The notes beneath the pieces are model-generated. The model searched no databases and had not been told where the DNA came from. It saw nothing but the letters and a program-made list of their open reading frames with translations. A DNA stretch of 52,055 nt from Bryobacterales bacterium (GTDB lineage: Bacteria > Acidobacteriota > Terriglobia > Bryobacterales > Bryobacteraceae), in the NCBI GenBank assembly GCA_016789745.1, contig JAEUQF010000048.1, positions 1 through 52,055 on the forward strand, written 5' to 3'. A program made the translations under genes and the position numbers. Positions 42,804 to 51,077 of this stretch are shown here, piece after piece (the first letter of the stretch is position 1; every line of letters begins with the position of its first letter).

Positions 42804-42822
42804 TTAAGGCGGCCGCCTTTAA
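42804..42822. promoter_or_regulatory. GC-rich palindrome just upstream of the CotH operon
   Basis: AAGGCGGCCGCCTT (42806-42819) is a perfect 14-bp palindrome, flanked by TTA and TAA so that nearly 20 bases are symmetric (TTAAGGCGG and CCGCCTTTAA, one extra T). It lies 10 bases before the CotH ATG, so it could be an operator or a 5'-UTR hairpin. Confidence 0.45.
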
Positions 42823-42831
42823 CGTCGAAGT

Positions 42832-44700
42832 ATGAACTCTCGCGGCCGTTATTTTGCGCTGCTCCTGGCTAGCTACTGCTGGCCCAGCCTGGCCGAAACT
42901 CTACCCCTGTTTCAGACGCAGCGTCTCCACATGATCCATCTGCGCTTTACGGAAGAACAGTGGACGGCGTTGGAGCCCAAGCAGTCCGGCGACACGCGTG
43001 GCCCGGCAGGCGGTCCTGGGATGCGCCGTCCACCGTTCGGTGCCATGTTCGCGCGGCCGTTCTTAGAAGCCGACAGCGACGGCGATGGCACGCTCTCCGC
43101 CGCGGAGTTCCGGGCGCTGGGAGCGGCGTGGTTCCAACGCTGGGCGGGCGGCGCCGGCGAACTCACGGCCGATCAGCTTCGCCGCGGCTTGGAGAAGACC
43201 TTCGCCATGCCGCCGATGGGTGGGCTCCCGGGCGGTCCTGGCGGACCTGGCGGGCCAGGACGCGGCCTTTTAGGAGCCGAGGGCGGGCGCAACGGCATGT
43301 CCGCCGCCGCCGGCATCGACTTCCAGTACGTCCACGCCGACCTTGATTTCAACGGCCGCACGCTCACCGACGTCGCCGTCCGATACAAGGGCAACAAGAC
43401 CTACATGATGTCGCGCAACTCGCTGAAGCGGCCTTTGAAGATCGACCTAAACAAGTTTGTGAAGGGCCAGAAGCTGGAAGGCCAGACGACGCTGAATCTC
43501 CATAACAACGTCACCGACCCGAGTGCGATGAACGAAACGCTCTCCTACCGTCTGTTTCGCGAGGCCGGCGTGCCTTCGCCCGCAACCGGATACGCCCGCG
43601 TCTACGTCACCGTCCCCGGCAGGTTCGACCGCCAGTACTTCGGGCTGTATTCGCTGGTGGAAGACATCGACAAGGAGTTCGCCGAGGACCGTTTTCACAG
43701 CAAGGACGGCGCTATCTTCAAGCCCGTCACCCGCGAACTGTTTCAATACCTGGGCGACGACTGGTCACGCTACCGCCAGATCTACGACCCGAAGACCCAA
43801 CTCACCGCCGCACACAAGGCCCGCGTAATCGACTTCGCGAAATTGGTCACCTCGGCCGATGATGCGCAGTTCGCCGTTGACCTGCCGCAGTTCCTGGATG
43901 TGAAGGAGTTCGCCGCGTTCCTGGCCATGACCGTCTGGCTCAGTAATCGCGACAGCATCCTGGGCATGGGCCAGAACTTCTATGTCTACCTGCACCCGAA
44001 GTCGAATACCTTCCAGTTCCTCCCCTGGGACCTGGATCATTCCTTCGGCCAGTTCCGGATGGGCGGTGGCGATAGCGAAACGCTCAGTATTGCGCGGCCG
44101 TGGCAGGGGCCGAACCGTTTCCTGGAGCGCGTCTTCGCACAGCCCGACTTTCAAAAGGAGTACCGGGCCAGGCTGGCGGATTTCCAGAGCGGTATCTGTA
44201 AGCCGGAGCGGCTCAGCGCCATGGTGGAGGAGTTGGCGAAGGTGCTGCGTCACGCCGTGGCCGAAGAAGGCGTAGAGAAGGTGCGGCGATTTGACATGGC
44301 CATGGCCGGCCGCTCCCCCGCGGTAGACCGCGAAGGCCCCGGATTCGGCGGCCCGGGCGGCGGTGCCCCCATCAAGGCCTTCGTGACCCCACGATGGCAC
44401 TCGGTGGCCAATCAACTGGCCGGCAAGCCTGCCCCCGAAGCAACCGCCCAGCGCGAACGCGGACGCGGCCCCGGCCCGGGACGAGGATTCCCATCCCCGC
44501 CCGCCATGCTGGAGCAGCGCCTTCGCACCGCCTTCGATACCGATCGCAACGAAAGTATCTCTCGAGACGAGTTTCAGAAAGGCTTCGCCGCGTGGTTCGA
44601 CAAGTGGAACACCGACCGCAGCGGCCGCCTGACGAATGAGCAACTGCAATCCGGCATAGAGGGCGATTTGGCGCCGTTCCCCGCACCACCCCGCCCGTAA
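42832..44700 (+). CDS. CotH-type secreted protein kinase with flanking EF-hands
   Basis: 622 residues. Signal peptide to about residue 21, an EF-hand (DSDGDGTLSAAEF, 81-93), a Gly/Pro-rich linker, then a CotH kinase domain (about 165-490) with RYKGNKTYM, KRPLKIDLNKF, NRDSILGMGQNFYVYLHPK and the signature FLPWDLDHSFG (D400, D402). C-terminal to it are two further EF-hand-like loops (DTDRNESISRDEF and NTDRSGRLTNEQL). CotH kinases in spore coats use ATP in vitro; extracellular donors are undetermined. Start of a six-gene operon with short gaps. Confidence 0.9.
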   Translation: MNSRGRYFALLLASYCWPSLAETLPLFQTQRLHMIHLRFTEEQWTALEPKQSGDTRGPAGGPGMRRPPFGAMFARPFLEADSDGDGTLSAAEFRALGAAWFQRWAGGAGELTADQLRRGLEKTFAMPPMGGLPGGPGGPGGPGRGLLGAEGGRNGMSAAAGIDFQYVHADLDFNGRTLTDVAVRYKGNKTYMMSRNSLKRPLKIDLNKFVKGQKLEGQTTLNLHNNVTDPSAMNETLSYRLFREAGVPSPATGYARVYVTVPGRFDRQYFGLYSLVEDIDKEFAEDRFHSKDGAIFKPVTRELFQYLGDDWSRYRQIYDPKTQLTAAHKARVIDFAKLVTSADDAQFAVDLPQFLDVKEFAAFLAMTVWLSNRDSILGMGQNFYVYLHPKSNTFQFLPWDLDHSFGQFRMGGGDSETLSIARPWQGPNRFLERVFAQPDFQKEYRARLADFQSGICKPERLSAMVEELAKVLRHAVAEEGVEKVRRFDMAMAGRSPAVDREGPGFGGPGGGAPIKAFVTPRWHSVANQLAGKPAPEATAQRERGRGPGPGRGFPSPPAMLEQRLRTAFDTDRNESISRDEFQKGFAAWFDKWNTDRSGRLTNEQLQSGIEGDLAPFPAPPRP

Positions 44701-44718
44701 AGATTCCTGAGGAGTGAC

Positions 44719-46482
44719 ATGTACAGACTACTTGCAATTCTGGCCTGCTGCGGCGCCGCGATGGCGCAGACGCCGCCGCCCCATTCGGTCTTCGACCAGG
44801 ACACCGTGCACGAGATCCGCCTGCGTTTCGACAACGCCGACTGGTTCCAGGTGTTGACCGACAACTATGACGGCGTTCGCGCGGAGAATCCTTACTTTCC
44901 TGCCTCTATAGAATGGGGCCCGTATAAGTTCGATAACATTGGCGTGCGCTTCAAGGGCAACAGCAGCTACAACAGCTCGCGGACGCAGAAGAAGCCGTTC
45001 CGCATCAAGCTGAATGAGTTCGTCAAAGGCCAGAAGATTGAAGGGCTGGCGTCGTTCGGCCTGAGCAATGGCTGGAATGACCCCAGCTACGTTCGTGAGA
45101 AGCCCTACTATGAACTGGCCGCCAAGCTGGGCATGAAGGCGCCCCGCTCCAGCTACGCCGCGCTGTATATCAACGACGAATATTGGGGCCTCTACATCCT
45201 CGGCGAAGTCGTCAACGGCGATTTCCTCACGAACTACTTCGGAAAGAACGAAGACAAAGGCAATCTTTACAAGGGCAACATCGGCGCCACCTTCGCCTAC
45301 CTTGGGGAAGACAAGCAAGCCTATAAGAACGTCTGGGAAAAGCAGAGCAATGAGGATGCCGACGATTGGTCCGACCTCATCGCCCTCACTAAGCTCATCG
45401 ACGATACACCCGCAGCCGACCTCGCCGCCAAGCTCGATCCCATCATGGATATCGACAGCGTGCTCACCGCCCTGGCTCTCGATAACGCCACCGTCAACCT
45501 CGACAGCTACGCCGGCATGGGCCAGAACTTCAACATCTACCGCCGCCCATCCGACAACAAGTGGGTCTGGATCCCCTGGGACCCCAGCCTCGCCTTCGGC
45601 GCGCTCAGCCAGGGCCAGACGCAGCAAGGCATGATCGAACTGCCGCTCGAATGGTCGAACACCGGTGGCGGCTTCGGTGGCGGTGGCTTCCCCCCCGGCG
45701 GTCTGCCCCCCGGTGGTCTTCCTCCTGGTGGTCTCCCGCCCGGTGGACTGCCTCCGGGCGGTGGACAAGGCGGGCAGAACATCCCCGCCGGCCGTCCGCT
45801 TGCCACCAAGCTCTGGGAGAACCCGCAATACAGGGAGCGCTACCGCCAGATCTACCAGCAACTGATGGAGCGCGTTTTCAGGCCCGAAGAGGTTCTGGCC
45901 CGGATGAATGCCCTCCGCGACATGATTCGTCCGTGGGTGCAGCAGGAGACCAAAGCGTTGGCTACCTTCGAACAGTTCGAAGCGGCCATGACGACACCCA
46001 TCACCAACACCCCCGTGACGCCCGGCGGCGGCCAACCTGGCCAACCTGGTCAGCCCGGACAAGGCGGCGGGCAAGGCGGTCCCGGCGGTGGCAGCGCCCC
46101 GGGGCTGCAGCCCTTCATCGAAGGCCGCACCGCCTGGGTGAACACCAAACTGGCGGAATCCTCCGTCCCGGCTCTCGCGCTGTCCGCCGACACCAGCGGC
46201 ATCGCCCTGGAACTGAACGGCAGCACCGCCAACAAGCAGACGGTCGCCCTCACCATTAGCGGCAATGCCGTACCCGCCAGCTACTCGCTTCGCGCGGTTA
46301 CGGACAACGGCGGGGAATGGCTGGTGTTGAACGTCAGCGGCGGCAGCATCCCCGGCTCCTTCGTTGTCTCGCCCAGCGCGTCCAGCCTGAGTGCCGGCAC
46401 CTACACCGCCACCATCTACGTCTATTCGCAGGGTGCCGCTAATAGCCCCCTGGCCATCCCCGTCACCCTTACCAGGAAATAG
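44719..46482 (+). CDS. CotH-type kinase, second copy, with Pro/Gly repeat and C-terminal BACON-like domain
   Basis: 587 residues. GAGGAG precedes the ATG; a signal peptide ends near MAQ. CotH core at about 30-430 (FKGNSSYNSSRTQKKPFRIKLNEF; GLYILGEVV; GMGQNFNIYRRP). The FLPWDLD signature of the first copy becomes IPWDPSLAFG: D288 is kept but the second Asp (position 290) is Ser. An insert of PPGGL repeats (residues 325-349) follows, then a GQPGQ-rich linker and a C-terminal beta domain (about 470-587, LALSADTSG...GGEWLVLNVSGGSIPGSFVVS) like BACON. Either an altered kinase or a regulatory partner of copy one. Confidence 0.88.
   Translation: MYRLLAILACCGAAMAQTPPPHSVFDQDTVHEIRLRFDNADWFQVLTDNYDGVRAENPYFPASIEWGPYKFDNIGVRFKGNSSYNSSRTQKKPFRIKLNEFVKGQKIEGLASFGLSNGWNDPSYVREKPYYELAAKLGMKAPRSSYAALYINDEYWGLYILGEVVNGDFLTNYFGKNEDKGNLYKGNIGATFAYLGEDKQAYKNVWEKQSNEDADDWSDLIALTKLIDDTPAADLAAKLDPIMDIDSVLTALALDNATVNLDSYAGMGQNFNIYRRPSDNKWVWIPWDPSLAFGALSQGQTQQGMIELPLEWSNTGGGFGGGGFPPGGLPPGGLPPGGLPPGGLPPGGGQGGQNIPAGRPLATKLWENPQYRERYRQIYQQLMERVFRPEEVLARMNALRDMIRPWVQQETKALATFEQFEAAMTTPITNTPVTPGGGQPGQPGQPGQGGGQGGPGGGSAPGLQPFIEGRTAWVNTKLAESSVPALALSADTSGIALELNGSTANKQTVALTISGNAVPASYSLRAVTDNGGEWLVLNVSGGSIPGSFVVSPSASSLSAGTYTATIYVYSQGAANSPLAIPVTLTRK
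45691..45765 (+). repeat. 15-bp tandem repeats inside the second CotH gene
   Basis: Five in-frame 15-bp units encode PPGGL x4 then PPGGG. Codons differ between units (CCC, CCT, CCG; GGC, GGT, GGA), so this is not a very recent expansion. The product would be a flexible, collagen-like spacer in the kinase. Confidence 0.85.
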
Positions 46483-46484
46483 CC

Positions 46485-47282
46485 ATGGGCGTGGAACAAC
46501 TGGCCAGGAATGAGTTCAAGTACGCCGTGCGGCCGGATCAGTTGGAGGATCTGCGCCGCTGCCTACGGGCCTTCTGTGTGCCCGACGGCTTCTACTTGCC
46601 CGAGAAGAACGGCTGGTACACCGTCGACACGCTGTATCTGGAGAGCCCGGATCTGCGCGTCTATCGGAGTTGCGAAGACCAGCACCTGGTGCGCAGCAAG
46701 CTCCGCATCCGCACCTACCCGGATGCGCCCAACGCCGTCGCGAAAGTCGAGGTGAAGCGGCGCATCCACGAACTCATCCTGAAGACGGGCGTGGTTGTTC
46801 CGGGCGAGGGTTGGGAGGCCTGGATCCTCGGTACGCGGCCGGCGGTGAGCCTGCCCGACCGCGACCGCGCCTCGCTCCAGGAGTTTCTCACCATGCAGCG
46901 TACCCAGAACCTGGGCCCTTACCTGCTCATCCGCTACCAGCGCCAGGCGTGGCGCAGCGTGTATGAAGACTACGTGCGGCTGACCTTCGATCGCCAGATG
47001 GAGTGCCAGCCCATGGACCGCTACAGTCTCAACGGCGACCCGCGACGCTGGACCGCCGTCGATGACGAAGGCTCCCTTGCCACCCCCGGAGCCCTTCTCC
47101 TGGAACTGAAGTTCAAACAGCGCCCACCCATCTGGATGGCCGACATGGTGCGCCGCTTCGGCCTCCAGCGCCAGGGCTTCTCCAAATACTGCAGCGGCAT
47201 CCGCCGCATCCGGCAGGAACGTCACTACCTGCTGGACCGCGTTCCCGTGTCCGCCAAGGGAGCATTCGCATGGATTTGCTGA
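46485..47282 (+). CDS. VTC-domain polyphosphate polymerase-like protein
   Basis: 265 residues; no membrane helix, so cytoplasmic. The VTC/triphosphate-tunnel fold is shown by the N-terminal NEFKYAV (E10, K12), RSKLRIRTYP, VAKVEVKRR, LLIRYQRQAW and LLLELKFKQRPPIWM, whose Arg, Lys and Glu line the tunnel in yeast Vtc4. The C-terminal FGLQRQGFSKYCSGI is also typical. Yeast Vtc4 makes polyphosphate from ATP. It begins two bases after CotH copy two and overlaps the DUF4956 gene by 13 bases. Polymerase activity is inferred by homology. Confidence 0.9.
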   Translation: MGVEQLARNEFKYAVRPDQLEDLRRCLRAFCVPDGFYLPEKNGWYTVDTLYLESPDLRVYRSCEDQHLVRSKLRIRTYPDAPNAVAKVEVKRRIHELILKTGVVVPGEGWEAWILGTRPAVSLPDRDRASLQEFLTMQRTQNLGPYLLIRYQRQAWRSVYEDYVRLTFDRQMECQPMDRYSLNGDPRRWTAVDDEGSLATPGALLLELKFKQRPPIWMADMVRRFGLQRQGFSKYCSGIRRIRQERHYLLDRVPVSAKGAFAWIC

Positions 47283-47956
47283 ATCAGATGAGCTCGTCCA
47301 CCGCCACGGCCGACCCCAGACTCGCCGTCGCCGCCATGCTGATGGCTTTCGTCTGCTCGCACGCGCTGGCCCTGGTCTACGTCTGGTCGCACCGCGGCTT
47401 GTCGTATTCGCAATCGTTCGTCCAGGCATTGGTGATGGCCAGCGTCGCGGCCGCGCTGATGATGCTGGTTATTGGCAACAACGTGGTCTGGGGCATCGGC
47501 GTCATGGGCGCGCTCGCCCTGGTCCGCTTCCGCACCAACCTCCGCGACTCGCGCGACATGATGTTCGTCTTCGTCTCGCTGGTTGTGGGCTTAGCCTGCG
47601 GCACCTCCGCCTTCACGCTGGCGATTGCGGGTACGGCGGCCTTCTCGCTGGTGGCGTTATACCTGGGCCGCATGGCATTCGGTTTCCGCAACTACTTCGA
47701 TGCCCTGGTGCGCTTCACGCTGCCATCCGGCGATGCCGCAACGCCCGCCGGCGCCGCCGAATGCCTGCGCAAGCATTGCTCTCGCGTCGCCCTCACCATG
47801 GTCCAGCAGGTGGCGCAGGGCGACGCCACCGAGCATGTCTACCAGGTCCGCTTCCGCCGCGAGGATTCGCGCCAGGGCCTGGTGCGCGACCTGGAACAAC
47901 TGCACGGGCTCAGCAATCTTTCGCTGCTGCTCGAAGACACCCGAGTCGACCTCTAA
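47270..47956 (+). CDS. DUF4956 multi-pass membrane protein
   Basis: 228 residues with AAGGGAG eight bases before the ATG. About four to five membrane helices (17-39, 49-68, 72-86, 97-115, 118-134) include the family signature IGNNVVWGIGVMGALALVRFRTNLRDSRD. The C-terminal cytoplasmic part (145-228) looks like a small alpha/beta domain. This family is almost always found beside VTC and CotH genes. Here it overlaps the VTC gene, and adaptor plus outer-membrane protein genes follow, so it is the best candidate for the inner-membrane component. Confidence 0.9.
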   Translation: MDLLNQMSSSTATADPRLAVAAMLMAFVCSHALALVYVWSHRGLSYSQSFVQALVMASVAAALMMLVIGNNVVWGIGVMGALALVRFRTNLRDSRDMMFVFVSLVVGLACGTSAFTLAIAGTAAFSLVALYLGRMAFGFRNYFDALVRFTLPSGDAATPAGAAECLRKHCSRVALTMVQQVAQGDATEHVYQVRFRREDSRQGLVRDLEQLHGLSNLSLLLEDTRVDL

Positions 47957-47967
47957 GAGCAACCGTC

Positions 47968-49128
47968 ATGTTCACCCTTTCCCTTCCCTTCCAACGCGGT
48001 CTGCGCACCGTCATCGCCTGCGGGGTCTGGTGCGGCTCCGCCATTACCGCCTGGTGGCTGTACCAGCAGGCAGGTCCTGTCGCCGATGCCCCGGCTATCG
48101 TGCAGGTGAAGTCGTATAAGGTCGGGCCGGCGCAGTTGGGACGCCTCACCTCCCTGCATGTTACCGAAGGGCAGTTGGTGGAGGCCGGTCAACTGATTGC
48201 CCGGCTCGACACGGACCTGCTCGAACGCCAACTCTCGGTCGCCCAGGCGCAGGTGAAACAAGCTGCCTCGGAGGCCCGCGCCACCGATGTCGCGCTCGAC
48301 GCCGGCCAACTCCAGAACGAGCGCCAGTTCCAAGGCGAGATCGAAGCCGCCGAGATCGAACTGCGCGCCGCCGAAGCCGAGTTCAGCCGCACCCGCACCG
48401 AACTCGCCAAGCTCATGGACGACTTGCATCGCGAACGCAGCCTGGTTCGCCAGGGCCTGACCAAAACCGATCGCATGGTGATGTTCGAACAACACCGTGC
48501 CGGGCTGGAGGAAGCGGTCCGGTCCTGGCCCGGCCGCATCGAGGCGATCCACGTGCGCCGCCGGGCCGCGGAAAGCCGCCTGGATGGCTGGCGCCAGATG
48601 CAGGCCGCCGGCCCCCGCCACGCCCAACGGCAGCCCGCCGAGGACCGCGTCACCGAACGGCGCGAATCCGTCCGCCTGCTGGAAACACAGATCAACCACA
48701 CTGTCCTCAGAGCCGCCGCCCGCGGCTACGTCGCGCAGATCCTGGCCCGCCCCGGCGATGTGCTGCGTCCGGGCGACCCCGTCCTCACACTCGTCGAAGA
48801 ACAGGCGCAACAGGCGGTCGCCTTCCTCGAAGAACGCCGCGGCCTCCAACTCGCGCCCGGCGCCCAGATTGAACTACGCCGCCGCACCGGCAATCGGGGT
48901 GCCGTATCCGCGGTCGTCACGGCTTCGGCCGGCGATGTGATGGAACTGCCGCGCCGCCTCTGGCGTAACCCTGCCATGCCGTCCTACGGGCGCGCCGTCT
49001 ACCTGGCCCTGCCTCTGAACGCCAGCGTCAACCCCGGCGAACTGTTGGACGTGCGCATCCCCGCGCAGCCCAAGTCGTTCCGCGATCTTCTCGCCCGTTG
49101 GAAACAGCCGCGCGGTGCGGCCAACTGA
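47968..49128 (+). CDS. HlyD-type periplasmic adaptor (membrane fusion protein)
   Basis: 386 residues from ATG 47968 (upstream in-frame starts lie inside DUF4956 and are rejected). One N-terminal membrane anchor (about 14-32), then a biotinyl-lipoyl half (RLTSLHVTEGQLVEAGQLIARLD), a long coiled coil (about 75-210), the second lipoyl half (LRAAARGYVAQILARPGDVLRPGDPVLTLVEE) and a beta-barrel domain. It starts 11 bases after DUF4956 and ends 3 bases before the TolC-like gene. Function: bridge from inner membrane to outer-membrane channel. Confidence 0.9.
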   Translation: MFTLSLPFQRGLRTVIACGVWCGSAITAWWLYQQAGPVADAPAIVQVKSYKVGPAQLGRLTSLHVTEGQLVEAGQLIARLDTDLLERQLSVAQAQVKQAASEARATDVALDAGQLQNERQFQGEIEAAEIELRAAEAEFSRTRTELAKLMDDLHRERSLVRQGLTKTDRMVMFEQHRAGLEEAVRSWPGRIEAIHVRRRAAESRLDGWRQMQAAGPRHAQRQPAEDRVTERRESVRLLETQINHTVLRAAARGYVAQILARPGDVLRPGDPVLTLVEEQAQQAVAFLEERRGLQLAPGAQIELRRRTGNRGAVSAVVTASAGDVMELPRRLWRNPAMPSYGRAVYLALPLNASVNPGELLDVRIPAQPKSFRDLLARWKQPRGAAN

Positions 49129-49131
49129 ACC

Positions 49132-50361
49132 ATGCTCCTGCTTGCCACACTCAGCCTTTGTCTCTCTGGTCTCAGCGCCCAGACCGCCGCCTTATCCGAA
49201 CAGGATGCGGTGACCCTGGCCCTGGCCGCCAACCCGGACCTGCAGGTGCTGCGAGCCGGTAAAGTCGTCGCCGAAGCCGCCCGCCTCCAGGCCCGCGCCC
49301 TCGCCAATCCCGGCATCAAGTTCGGCGCAACCGATTTCGCCACCGAACTCAATGATCCGGAGCGAAAACGCAACAACGTGGCCCTTACCTGGGCGCCGCC
49401 GCGCATCGGCCAGATCGCGCTCAAAACCGCCATGGCCCAGGCCGGCATCGACGAAGCCGCAGCCGATATCCACGCTGCCGAGAACCGGCTGGCCGCCGAG
49501 ATTCGCCTGTTGCATCGCACCCTCTGCCTGCTCGACGAACAACTGCAAGTCGGCGAAGCCATCGCCGCCACGCGCACCCGCATCCTCCACGACGTTCGCC
49601 TGCAGGTGGAAGCCGGCGTGAAGAGCGTCCTCGACCGCAGCGCCGCCGAAATGGCTCTCGCCGAAGCCCGGCAGTTGGTAACCCAATACCGCGCCGAACG
49701 CCAGCTTCACGCCCTGCGCCTGCAGCAGAAGACCGGCATGCCGCTCACCCAATCGCTGGTTGTGAAAAGCGAGGCCGATCCCTTTACCCTGCCCCAACCC
49801 GCCTTCCACCGTGACACGCTGGTGGCGGAAGCCACTGCGCAGCGCGCCGAACTGACAGCACAGAATGCCCGCTGCCGCGGCGCCGCACTCGCCATCACCG
49901 AAGCGCGCCGCGAGGCTTACCCCTGGATCTCGAACTTCCAGATCATCCGCCGCACGCGACGTGTCGATTCTCCCGGCACCTGGGGCTTCCAAGTCAACGT
50001 CGAGATTCCCGTCTTCTCCTGGTGGCGTAACCAGCCCGCGGCTGTCCCGCGCGCCGAACTGAATCGCTGCCAGTTGCAGACGGAGGCGCTGAAGGCCCGC
50101 ATCACCGCGGAGGTCGACGAACTGCTGGCACGAGTCAACACCGCCGCCGGCGAACTGGCCGGCTACCAGCAAAGCATCGTTCAGCTTTCCCATCACCAGA
50201 TCGAGACAGCGAAGGCCGAACTCACCGCAGGCCAGGCCGACCGCGTGGAGCCGCTGCTGGCCGAGATTAGACTCCTCACGGTTCGCCAAGTGTATCTGGC
50301 CAAGCTGCTGGAATACCGCGTGCTAGAAGCCGGCATCCAACAGGCCACGGGAAAAGTGTAG
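49132..50361 (+). CDS. TolC-family outer-membrane efflux protein
   Basis: 409 residues. Signal peptide (MLLLATLSLCLSGLSA), then the two-repeat OEP helix layout: LSEQDAVTLALAANPDLQ, a long coiled coil, LRLQQKTGMPL, and VNVEIPVFSWWRNQP, with a second coil to the end. About the usual length of small TolC/CusC-like proteins. Final gene of the CotH-VTC operon; the next gene starts 43 bases away. With the HlyD protein it provides a conduit through periplasm and outer membrane. Confidence 0.9.
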   Translation: MLLLATLSLCLSGLSAQTAALSEQDAVTLALAANPDLQVLRAGKVVAEAARLQARALANPGIKFGATDFATELNDPERKRNNVALTWAPPRIGQIALKTAMAQAGIDEAAADIHAAENRLAAEIRLLHRTLCLLDEQLQVGEAIAATRTRILHDVRLQVEAGVKSVLDRSAAEMALAEARQLVTQYRAERQLHALRLQQKTGMPLTQSLVVKSEADPFTLPQPAFHRDTLVAEATAQRAELTAQNARCRGAALAITEARREAYPWISNFQIIRRTRRVDSPGTWGFQVNVEIPVFSWWRNQPAAVPRAELNRCQLQTEALKARITAEVDELLARVNTAAGELAGYQQSIVQLSHHQIETAKAELTAGQADRVEPLLAEIRLLTVRQVYLAKLLEYRVLEAGIQQATGKV

Positions 50362-50404
50362 CCGCGCCTGTCACCTCCATCGCCGATAATGAATCAACAC
50401 GCCT

Positions 50405-51076
50405 ATGCTTCGTTTCCGGCTTGCCGCGCTTCTCTGTTCGTTCCTGCCCCTCTATGCCCAGCACGGGGATCATAAGAAACACATGGACAAAGGTGCTGAC
50501 CACATGCAGCACCGCTTCGAAAACCCGGAACAATGGGCCAAAAGCTTCGATGATCCCAAACGCGATGCCTGGCAGATGCCCGACAAAGTCATCGCCGCGC
50601 TCGGCCTGAAGCCTGGGATGTCGGTGGCCGACATCGGCGCCGGCACCGGCTACTTCACCATCCGCCTGGCGAAGTCCGAAGCCAAGCCGACCGTGGTTGC
50701 CTCCGACATTGAAGCCGGCATGCTGGCCCACATCGCCAAACGTGCAGCCGCCGAGCATCTGGCCAACGTCAAAACCGCCCAAGCCAACGAAGCCTCACCG
50801 AACCTGCCGGAGCCGATGGATGTGATCCTGATGGTGAACACCATCCATCACATCCCGAACCGCAACGCTTACTTCTCCAAGCTGGCTTCTTCGCTGAAGC
50901 CGGGCGGCCGCCTGGCCATCGTCGACTACAAGCCTGGCGCGCCCAGCGGTCCCCCGGAGCATTTTCGCTTCACTGTGGAGAAGATGACCGCCGAGCTCGG
51001 TGCGGCCGGTTACAAGGTGCAGGCGCAATACAACTTCCTGCCAAACCAGAACTACCTCATCTTCGTACGCAAGTAG
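50405..51076 (+). CDS. SAM-dependent methyltransferase-like protein with signal peptide and His-rich N-terminus
   Basis: 223 residues. The class-I methyltransferase core has motif I VADIGAGTGYFTI, acidic loop VVASDIEAGM, and NTIHHIPNR, then LKPGGRLAIVDYKPG. The N-terminus carries a signal peptide (MLRFRLAALLCSFLPLYA) and a histidine-rich stretch HGDHKKHMDKGADHMQHRF, so the product would be exported where SAM is scarce. Related exported methyltransferases occur in several Gram-negative groups. No Shine-Dalgarno is visible; it lies 43 bases after the TolC-like gene and may be separate. Confidence 0.85.
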   Translation: MLRFRLAALLCSFLPLYAQHGDHKKHMDKGADHMQHRFENPEQWAKSFDDPKRDAWQMPDKVIAALGLKPGMSVADIGAGTGYFTIRLAKSEAKPTVVASDIEAGMLAHIAKRAAAEHLANVKTAQANEASPNLPEPMDVILMVNTIHHIPNRNAYFSKLASSLKPGGRLAIVDYKPGAPSGPPEHFRFTVEKMTAELGAAGYKVQAQYNFLPNQNYLIFVRK

Positions 51077-51077
51077 C

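Noticed and set aside
45691..45765. Tandem 15-bp repeats considered as CRISPR or a VNTR of non-coding origin
   Set aside because: The units are in frame, have no spacers and encode a regular PPGGL peptide.
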